From NCBI GenBank assembly GCA_944372795.1, contig CALWAF010000012.1, forward strand, positions 1-39,699: a stretch of DNA of 39,699 bases, read 5' to 3'. This DNA comes from an uncultured Clostridia bacterium. Lineage in GTDB: Bacteria; Bacillota; Clostridia; Christensenellales; CAG-917. A program made the translations under genes and the position numbers. Positions 26,947 through 32,865 of the stretch are shown piece after piece. The notes beneath the pieces are model-generated. The model searched no databases. It saw nothing but the letters and a program-made list of their open reading frames with translations, and was not told the origin of the DNA. The number at the start of each line of letters is the position of its first letter. The first letter of the stretch is position 1.

Positions 26947-27840
26947 TCAGGCGTTTGCCACCGCGGCGGCTATCTCGGGCAGCTTGGCAACATCGAGGAC
27001 GCGCCAAGTCTCCGTCATCGTATGGCTCTCGCCCTTTTTCAGCGTCACCTGTTTCGACAGCCACTCCACCTCGAGGATGTGGGCGTTGGTGTAGCTCTCG
27101 AAGTTGCAGAAGAAGTCGCCGTAGACGCCTTCGTCCGGGGTACACTCCCACTTCATGGCTTTGTCGCCCACGACGTAGTACGCTTCGCCCTTCTTTGCGA
27201 AGGTGCCGATCTTGATCGCCTCCGGGCGGTCGGTCTGCCGCAAGGTGAGGAATTTCTCGCCCACGCGCAGTCTCGCGTCGTGGGGGTCGTTGTACGGCCA
27301 GCGCACGAGGTTATACACGGGGTTGAGGTCGTCGGTCGGGTCGTTGAGGGGAAGCACCAGCGTGCCGCCCTTGCGCGCGACGGTGAGCCCCCACACGGCG
27401 AGGGTGCGTTCCGCGCCCTTGTTCTCCACGGTGTTCTTCACGGTGAGGGTGCCGTCGTCCGCGAGCTCGATGTCCAGCGCGTAATCCAGCCACTTCGCGG
27501 CTCTGCAGACGAATCTGCCGCCCGACGGGCGTTCCTCCGCCTCGACGGGGACGTTGTCGGGGGTATAGGTCTCAAGGTCTTCGGGCGACTTCCAGACGCG
27601 GTGTCCGCCGTAGAGATACCACGTCGTCCCTTTGCCGTAGTGCTCGTCGAAGAATTCGCCGCCTTTGCTGACGTTGCGCTCGAGGTCCTCGTTCATGAAA
27701 TTGAGGTCCTCGGTGCCGAACCAGATGATGCGCGGCCCGATGTCCAGCGTCACCATCACTTTGACTCCGCCGCGCTCGAGCACGGCGCATTTGCCGTAGT
27801 TTTTATAGTTTTCGGTCTTCATTTTTCTGCGGGGACACAT
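26947..27840 (-). CDS. Galactose-mutarotase-like protein (DUF4380-type)
   Basis: 297 residues, cytoplasmic. The N-terminal half contains an aldose-epimerase-like signature: TLDIGPRIIWFG (residues 31-42), then LYGGHRVWKSPE (76-87) and TYTPDN (91-96). This matches the DUF4380 branch of the galactose-mutarotase/carbohydrate-binding beta-supersandwich fold as I know it. The C-terminal half is beta-rich with a late Trp/Glu segment (MTETWRV). Members are presumed to bind or epimerise sugars; activity is unproven. The start is uncertain: ATG at 27840 has GGGAG 9 nt upstream, while ATG at 27822 (MKTENYKN) has no ribosome site. It lies between PIG-L and GH20 on the same strand, in keeping with sugar processing. 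Confidence 0.65.
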   Translation of the reverse strand: MCPRRKMKTENYKNYGKCAVLERGGVKVMVTLDIGPRIIWFGTEDLNFMNEDLERNVSKGGEFFDEHYGKGTTWYLYGGHRVWKSPEDLETYTPDNVPVEAEERPSGGRFVCRAAKWLDYALDIELADDGTLTVKNTVENKGAERTLAVWGLTVARKGGTLVLPLNDPTDDLNPVYNLVRWPYNDPHDARLRVGEKFLTLRQTDRPEAIKIGTFAKKGEAYYVVGDKAMKWECTPDEGVYGDFFCNFESYTNAHILEVEWLSKQVTLKKGESHTMTETWRVLDVAKLPEIAAAVANA

Positions 27841-28202
27841 TCCCTCGCGCTCCCTGATGGATTTTATGATCTATATGGCGGGACGCGCGCCCGCCTTTGC
27901 GCCGACACCGACGTCTTTCGTGTGACCAACCACAAAGTCAGCCGTGCGCTAGCACCCACCGAACAGATTGCTCGTGATTCAAAGCAGAGCCAGCCGTGCG
28001 CTAGCACCGTGCGCCGGCACCCGCCGAACAGCTTGTGCGGGATTCAAAGCAGAGCCAGCCGTGCGCAAGCACCGTGCGCTAGCACCCGCCGAACAGATTG
28101 CTCGTGATTCAAAGCAAAGCCGGCCGTGCGCAAGCACCGTGCGCCGGCACTCACCGAGGAGTTTGCGCGTGACTCAAAGCAAAGTCAGCCGTGCGCTAGC
28201 AC
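27841..28202. other. 362-bp gap between GH20 and the DUF4380-like gene
   Basis: Apart from the 65-bp tandem repeat, the first 80 bp hold a weak AT-rich patch on the minus strand (TATAGA/TAAAAT, no convincing -35). No T-rich terminator is visible, so GH20 and the DUF4380-like gene could share a transcript through the repeats. No coding potential is evident. Confidence 0.45.
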
Positions 28203-28217
28203 CTAGCACTTGGGTTG
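27934..28217. repeat. 65-bp direct tandem repeat, three full and two partial units
   Basis: Units start at 27976, 28041, 28106 and 28171, exactly 65 bp apart. Each begins GA(T/C)TCAAAGCA and contains CCGTGCG. Each of the three full units carries two variants of a GTGCGCxxGCAC element. An incomplete unit, lacking one GTGCGC element, precedes them at about 27934. The last unit runs into the 3' end of the GH20 gene, whose stop codon lies at 28203. Unit-to-unit identity is high but not perfect. There is no constant-repeat/variable-spacer layout. Confidence 0.9.
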
Positions 28218-29729
28218 TTTCAGGCTCATGCTCCGCCAATTGCGTGCGGAGGTGGGATCGCAGCCGCGCTGCATCTTCATCCCGAACGCCGCCGCCGAAA
28301 GCGCGCTCTTTATCTTGCCGGGGTTGCACTCCGCGACGGGGACGTAAGGCACCCCTCTGCGATCGAGCAGGAAGAGCACTCCTTTGAGCCTCTCCTCGAA
28401 ATCGGCGTAATCCTTGACGCCCTTGGGGCTCCACCCCGTCTCCGCGACGGCGAGCGCACGGGGATAGAAATGCTCGAATAGCTCCTTTTCCTGCGCGATA
28501 TGCTCCGTCCACAACGGACACTCCACGCCGAGGATACCCTTCTCGGATCCTTCGCCCAGCTCGTCGGCGGGCTCCAGCTTGTACATCGCCTTCAAGGAAT
28601 GCATCCCGCAAGGATAATCGAGATAATAAGGATTGCAACGGCTCATGATCACCTTGCGTCCGTCCTCCGCGATCGCCTTCGCGACCCTCTCGGCAGACGG
28701 ACGATCCGTCGTCCAATACTGCACCGCCGCGCTCTTGTCCAACATGCCCGAGTTCAAAGCCTCATTCCACAAAACGGGGGTTTTATCATACTTTTTGAGC
28801 ATGTTTATCACGCGGTTCGTAAAATAACCCTGCAATTCTTCGAGGTTTTTCAAGCCCTCTTTGCGATAGACCGCGGCGCAGTCCGGGCACTTCGCCCACT
28901 CCAGCTTCGCCACCTCGTCGCCGCCCAGATGGAAGAGCTTGCAGGGGAACATCTGCGCCATCTCGGCGAAGATCTTGTCCAGCGCCTCGTACACCCCTTC
29001 CTTGCCCGTGCAAAGGATCTTGGAGTGGATGCCGAACCAGCTTGCCACCTCGGTGGGTTTGCCCGAGCAGGAAAGTTCGGGATAAGCCGCGACGATGGCG
29101 CGGGTGTGTCCCGGCAGGTCTATCTCGGGGACTATTTCGATGTATCTTTCGGCCGCGTAATCGACGATCTCTTTGATCTGCGCCTTGGTGTAGTAGCCGC
29201 CGTGAGGTTTGCCGTCGCCGCAGGTGCCTTTGCGCTCGCTGCCTATCTGATGCAGCTTGGGAAGGGCGTCTATGCGCAGGCGGAAGCCCTGATCGTCGCT
29301 GACGTGGAAGTGCAGGTGGTTGAACTTGAACAGCGCCATCGTGTCGATGAGCTTCTTGACCGTTTCCACGCCGTAGAAGTGACGGCAGACGTCGATCATG
29401 CCCGCGCGGTAGCCGAAACGGGGTTTATCGTAGACGGTGCAGGCGGGAAGGTCCGCTTCCAAGGATCCGCCCGTGAGCTGCAGGAGGGTGACCGCAGCGT
29501 GGAAGAGCCCCTCGTCGTCGCGCGCCGTGGCGGTGACGCCTTTGGAGGTGATCCTCAACACATAGTCCCACTCCGTCTCCCCCTTGACGAACTTCACCGC
29601 GGAACCTGCGTCCGCGCCTCCGAAGAGGGACGCAATGACGGGGAGGTCGGTCGCCACTTTCCCGTCCGCGCGGAAGGCGAAGCTGCCCTCCGACACCTCG
29701 ATCCTGAAAGGTTTGGGCAAAATATTCAT
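28203..29729 (-). CDS. GH20 beta-N-acetylhexosaminidase, cytoplasmic
   Basis: 508 residues. A short N-terminal GH20b-like alpha/beta domain (about 1-100) precedes the TIM barrel. Family motifs: YRAGMIDVCRHF (107-118), HLHFHVSDDQGFRLR (138-152), EIVPEIDLPGH (198-208) and the catalytic Asp-Glu pair in FHLGGDEV (D271-E272). Trp residues in VLWNEAL, VQYWTTD and PLWTEH line the substrate pocket. The reaction is removal of terminal beta-linked GlcNAc/GalNAc by substrate-assisted catalysis. With no signal peptide it probably acts on imported oligosaccharides. A GGAGG site precedes the ATG at 29729. Upstream are a near-consensus promoter, a degenerate copy of the operator seen before PIG-L, and a hairpin. 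The last residues abut the tandem repeat, so the extreme C-terminus may have been shaped by it. Confidence 0.95.
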   Translation of the reverse strand: MNILPKPFRIEVSEGSFAFRADGKVATDLPVIASLFGGADAGSAVKFVKGETEWDYVLRITSKGVTATARDDEGLFHAAVTLLQLTGGSLEADLPACTVYDKPRFGYRAGMIDVCRHFYGVETVKKLIDTMALFKFNHLHFHVSDDQGFRLRIDALPKLHQIGSERKGTCGDGKPHGGYYTKAQIKEIVDYAAERYIEIVPEIDLPGHTRAIVAAYPELSCSGKPTEVASWFGIHSKILCTGKEGVYEALDKIFAEMAQMFPCKLFHLGGDEVAKLEWAKCPDCAAVYRKEGLKNLEELQGYFTNRVINMLKKYDKTPVLWNEALNSGMLDKSAAVQYWTTDRPSAERVAKAIAEDGRKVIMSRCNPYYLDYPCGMHSLKAMYKLEPADELGEGSEKGILGVECPLWTEHIAQEKELFEHFYPRALAVAETGWSPKGVKDYADFEERLKGVLFLLDRRGVPYVPVAECNPGKIKSALSAAAFGMKMQRGCDPTSARNWRSMSLKQPKC

Positions 29730-29740
29730 ATTTCCTCCGA

Positions 29741-29760
29741 CGCCCGCAGGGGTGCGGGCG
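29741..29760 (-). promoter_or_regulatory. Leader hairpin before GH20
   Basis: CGCCCGCA (29741-29748) and TGCGGGCG (29753-29760) form a perfect 8-bp, GC-rich stem with a 4-nt loop. It lies directly upstream of the GGAGG ribosome binding site. No T-run follows. It may modulate translation or protect the 5' end. Confidence 0.5.
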
Positions 29761-29761
29761 C

Positions 29762-29774
29762 AACGTTTTCGTGT
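29762..29774. promoter_or_regulatory. Degenerate operator copy before GH20
   Basis: AACGTTTTCGTGT shares the exact half TTTCGTGT with operator copy 1, but its other arm is imperfect. It lies about 15 bp downstream of the GH20 transcription start, where a repressor would block transcription. This suggests co-regulation of GH20 with the PIG-L gene, but only one arm is convincing. Confidence 0.35.
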
Positions 29775-29791
29775 GCCTTGTCGGCTTAATT

Positions 29792-29820
29792 ATGATAGCA
29801 TCCCTCCGCCGCTGCGTCAA
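29792..29820 (-). promoter_or_regulatory. Promoter of the GH20 gene
   Basis: On the minus strand TTGACG (29815-29820) and TATCAT (29792-29797) have a 17-bp spacer; each matches five of six consensus bases. Confidence 0.75.
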
Positions 29821-29894
29821 GACGCGCGCGGGCACATGGGCTCTTAAAAGCGCGCGATGCGCGTTTATGACAGCGTTTATGACAATATTCGGCT

Positions 29895-29923
29895 TTGACA
29901 GAGAGGGCGCGGTGTGCTATCCT
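29895..29923 (+). promoter_or_regulatory. Promoter of the small membrane protein / DUF1624 unit
   Basis: TTGACA (29895-29900), a 17-bp spacer and TATCCT (29918-29923). The expected start of transcription, about 29929-29931, coincides with the GTG start codon at 29930, so the transcript may be leaderless. Confidence 0.6.
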
Positions 29924-29929
29924 CAAGGG

Positions 29930-30412
29930 GTGAAACTGACGGGTTGTCTGTTCGGCGGCGTGCTCTCGGGCGTGCTGGGCGTCGTGGTCAAGGTGCTCCT
30001 GCGCATCCTGAACTACGCCGCAAAAGTGATCTGCACCTTCGGTCTGTACATACCGATGGCATATCTTCTTTACGGCGCCGTGCTCTGGTTCGCCTTCGGC
30101 TTCGGGCTGTTCGAGGCGAGCGTTGACGGCAGACTTTACATCTTCGGTTTCGCGCTGTCAGTGGGGTGCGCGGTGGTGATCACCGTACGCAAACTCATCG
30201 TCAAACCCCTGAAAGACTACTTCCGCGGCGAAGTGATCGAATACGACGCGAAACGCTCGAGCCCGCACACTCCCGAAGCGCCCAAGATCTACCGCAGCCG
30301 CGTTGACCGCGGTATCATAGTCTACGAATACGCCAACAGATACGACCTCTACGAGCAGCGCGGGAACGGGCTCGCGCTTGTGAAAACGGAATGGAAAAAG
30401 AACAAACGATGA
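29930..30412 (+). CDS. Small membrane protein of unknown function
   Basis: 160 residues from GTG at 29930. The first 75 residues are strongly hydrophobic, with two to three membrane segments (about 3-25, 30-55 and 63-82, including GVLSGVLGVVVKVLL and MAYLLYGAVLWFAFGFGLF). The remainder is a polar, basic cytoplasmic tail containing YDAKRSSPHTPEAPK and ending in KKNKR. I do not recognise a family. The frame stays open upstream to an ATG at 29771, but that start would lie upstream of the promoter at 29895-29923. The GTG has only a poor ribosome site (AAGGG directly adjacent). Its 3' end overlaps the start of the DUF1624 gene (ATGA), so the two are probably co-translated. Confidence 0.6.
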   Translation: MKLTGCLFGGVLSGVLGVVVKVLLRILNYAAKVICTFGLYIPMAYLLYGAVLWFAFGFGLFEASVDGRLYIFGFALSVGCAVVITVRKLIVKPLKDYFRGEVIEYDAKRSSPHTPEAPKIYRSRVDRGIIVYEYANRYDLYEQRGNGLALVKTEWKKNKR

Positions 30413-31305
30413 CCACGGCTCCCGCCACCTTCTCCCAAGACGCGCGCGTCACACTCGTGCCCGCGCGTCCGCGCACCCGAATTTGGGAGATAGACTTCCT
30501 GCGCGGCGCGTGCATCGTGCTCATGATCCTCGACCACCTCACCATGCTGCTCGGGCTGTACTTCGGACCCGCGTGGTTCGGCAAGGACATGGCGGGGGAC
30601 GGCGGCGCGGCGTTCTGCCGCTGGTGCGAATGGTTCCATTTCAGCACGGAAAGGGACATCGCCCACGCCATCGTCATCTTCGTCTTCTTCTCCATCTCGG
30701 GCATCTCGTCCTCGTTCTCCCGCTCCAACGTGCGCAGAGGCGTCATCCTCGCCGCCGTCGCCATGCTATATACGGGCGTCACTTACGCGGCGGAAAGCCT
30801 GTTTGCCGTGAGCGGCATACACGTCATGTTCGGCGTGCTGCACTGCTTTGCCGCCTGCATCCTCATCTGGGCGCTCACGGACATCCTCTGCCGCGGGAAT
30901 GCCGTGGCAAAAGCCGTCGTCGCCGCCGCGGTGATAGTCACCGCCGCCTGCCTTTACTATCTCTACACCCCGCCTGCGGACACCCCCATCTTCTTCGCAC
31001 CCCTCTTCGGCACGGGCGTGAGCGGTGAGGCGACCTTCTTCGACCCCTCTAAATTTTCCCCCGGGGACTTCTTCCCCGTCATCCCCTACATCGCGTTCTT
31101 CTTCGCGGGCACCCTGCTCGCCCCCGTGCTCTATCCCCGCCGTTACAGCCTTCTCCCCTTCATGGACGGCAAATGGAACAGACCCGTGTGCTTCATAGGC
31201 AAATATTCCATCTTCTTTTACCTGCTGCACGTGGTCGTCCTCGCCGCGGTGCTGATGCTGATAAGTTACCTCTTCATCACCCCGGGCGATTGGGTGCTCG
31301 TCTGA
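30409..31305 (+). CDS. DUF1624 / HGSNAT-like membrane acetyltransferase
   Basis: 298 residues with about seven to eight membrane segments. It opens with the family signature RIWEIDFLRGACIVLMILDH (residues 24-43), which carries the conserved Asp-Leu-Arg-Gly and Asp-His. It continues with FVFFSISGISSSFSRSN (91-107) and a conserved VLHCFA (143-148). This domain is the catalytic part of heparan-alpha-glucosaminide N-acetyltransferase, which moves acetyl groups across a membrane to glucosamine; bacterial members are mostly uncharacterised. The ATG at 30409 overlaps the previous stop (ATGA coupling); an in-frame ATG at 30391 is an alternative. Divergent from GH20 and near PIG-L, it fits an amino-sugar acetylation/deacetylation theme. 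A strong terminator follows. Confidence 0.82.
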   Translation: MTTAPATFSQDARVTLVPARPRTRIWEIDFLRGACIVLMILDHLTMLLGLYFGPAWFGKDMAGDGGAAFCRWCEWFHFSTERDIAHAIVIFVFFSISGISSSFSRSNVRRGVILAAVAMLYTGVTYAAESLFAVSGIHVMFGVLHCFAACILIWALTDILCRGNAVAKAVVAAAVIVTAACLYYLYTPPADTPIFFAPLFGTGVSGEATFFDPSKFSPGDFFPVIPYIAFFFAGTLLAPVLYPRRYSLLPFMDGKWNRPVCFIGKYSIFFYLLHVVVLAAVLMLISYLFITPGDWVLV

Positions 31306-31451
31306 CCTCACTATCCCGACAAATCGCACAAAACGCATTTTATATTGCACTTTTATGTGTCTTAACGCCGCTTACGCGGATTTTCGACGCTTTTCACGCT
31401 TCCTCAATGCTTTGGCATAATAGCAAAAGACGGAGCAAGTGCGCAATATGA

Positions 31452-31476
31452 AAAAACGGCGGGGGTCCGCCGTTTT
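31452..31476. terminator. Bidirectional terminator between DUF1624 and phosphoglycerate mutase genes
   Basis: A GC-rich stem (AAAAACGGCGG with CCGCCGTTTTT around a GGGT loop) flanked by A-run and T-run lies between two convergent genes ending at 31305 and 31510. It can serve both. The rest of this 200-bp gap holds nothing I recognise. Confidence 0.85.
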
Positions 31477-31509
31477 TCGTTTTAGTTTTGCTAGGTTAGC
31501 GGGGTCGCG

Positions 31510-32727
31510 TCACCTGCGTCCGAGCGAGAAGAACTCCCTTGTCAGCACGCTCGGATCGTCGTAGTACACCCCGCTCTCCGCCGCCGACTTCTCGTTGTAA
31601 GGACGTCCGTCGCCGAGAGTTTCCTCGGAGGAATACATCAAAAAAGGCACGGGCTCGCGGGAGTGCGTGAGGATGGAGACGGGGGTGAAGTGGTCGGGCA
31701 TGACCATGATGGCGTAAGGCTCGCCGCTTGCGGCAAGGTGGTCGCGGATGGGACGGAGTATCTTGCCGTCAACACACTCGATGGCTTTGATCTTGCCCTC
31801 AAGATCCCCTTGGTGTCCGCACTCGTCGGGAGCCTCGAGATGCACGAAGACGAAGTCGCATCCGCCGTCGAGCAGATCGCACGCCGCCTTCGCTTTGCCC
31901 GCGAAGTTGGTGGAAAGGGTGCCCGTTGCGCCCTCCACGTCCACGCTCTTCATACCGGCGCCTATGGCGATGCCTTTGAGAAGGTCCACGGCGCTCACCA
32001 TGCCTCCCGAAAGCCCGTACCTCTCCTTGAAGTTTTCAAGCGCGGGACGGGTGCCTTGTCCCCAGAACCAGACGCTGTTGGCGGGATTTTTGCCGGATAA
32101 AACCCGTTTTTTGTTGATAGGGTGCTGCGAGAGCAGCTCGTAGGAGCGGCGGATGAAGCCGTTGAGTTCCGTGGCCCTATCCCCCTTCGGGAGATACTCT
32201 CCTATGCGCTTCCCGCTGATGTCGTGCGGGGGCGTGAGCTGCATATCCGTGCTGCCGTGCGCTATGATGAGGCAGTGACGATAGCTCACCCCGGGATAGA
32301 ACGTGAAACTTCCGCCGCCGAGTTCCTTCTGCAAAAAGAGCACGAGCTCGCGCGATTCCGCCGTGGTGATCTCGCCCGCGGAATAGTCGCGCATGGTCTT
32401 GTCCTCAAAGTTTTCCTCGTCGCCGAGTGTGACCAGGTTCATGCGGAGGGCGACGTCGTCCTCCTTCATGTCTATGCCGATGGAGAGCGCCTCCAGCGGG
32501 GATCTGCCCGTGTAGCACTTGGTGGCGTCATAGCCCAGCGCGCCGAGATTCGCGACGTCGCTGCCGGGCTTATAGCCGTCGGGGACGGTCTTTACAAGGC
32601 CAACTTTGCCCGTCTTTGCGAGGGCATTCATGCAAGGTTTGTCGGCGACTTCCAGCGGAGTGCGCCCGCCGAGCGAGGGGATGGGATAATCCCCCATGCC
32701 GTCACCGAGGATAAGTGCGTATTTCAT
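31510..32727 (-). CDS. apgM: Cofactor-independent phosphoglycerate mutase, archaeal type (or homoserine-kinase-like relative)
   Basis: 405 residues of the alkaline-phosphatase superfamily. Metal site motif GDGMGD (residues 8-13), nucleophile motif PGSDVANLGALGYD with Ser56, then HLEAPDECGHQGD and MPDHFTP, which supply the remaining metal ligands. ApgM enzymes interconvert 3- and 2-phosphoglycerate in glycolysis. A related bacterial subfamily has been proposed as an alternative homoserine kinase because it clusters with threonine genes; no such genes are nearby, so glycolysis is the safer reading. Length is typical (about 400). The ATG at 32727 follows GAGAGGTGAAAA. It is divergent from the GH127-like gene and ends at a shared terminator. 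Confidence 0.88.
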   Translation of the reverse strand: MKYALILGDGMGDYPIPSLGGRTPLEVADKPCMNALAKTGKVGLVKTVPDGYKPGSDVANLGALGYDATKCYTGRSPLEALSIGIDMKEDDVALRMNLVTLGDEENFEDKTMRDYSAGEITTAESRELVLFLQKELGGGSFTFYPGVSYRHCLIIAHGSTDMQLTPPHDISGKRIGEYLPKGDRATELNGFIRRSYELLSQHPINKKRVLSGKNPANSVWFWGQGTRPALENFKERYGLSGGMVSAVDLLKGIAIGAGMKSVDVEGATGTLSTNFAGKAKAACDLLDGGCDFVFVHLEAPDECGHQGDLEGKIKAIECVDGKILRPIRDHLAASGEPYAIMVMPDHFTPVSILTHSREPVPFLMYSSEETLGDGRPYNEKSAAESGVYYDDPSVLTREFFSLGRR

Positions 32728-32804
32728 TTTTCACCTCTCGGGATATGGTAATTCTTTTGCCTCTCTTTGTCAAACCGTTGCAGGTGGCAAACGGCGGGAA
32801 AGGG

Positions 32805-32833
32805 TTGCAAAAAATCTTTTTTTAGTGTAAAAC
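32805..32833 (+). promoter_or_regulatory. Candidate promoter of the GH127-like gene
   Basis: TTGCAA (32805-32810), a 17-bp T-rich spacer and TAAAAC (32828-32833), about 30 nt before the ATG at 32866. Between them lies a self-complementary GCGCGC-AA-GCGCGC element close to the ribosome binding site. Confidence 0.45.
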
Positions 32834-32865
32834 TTAATTGAGCGCGCAAGCGCGCAGGTGCAAGC

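Noticed and set aside
27934..28217. CRISPR array
   Set aside because: The whole 65-bp unit is conserved, with no short constant repeat plus unrelated spacers, and there are no cas genes in the window.
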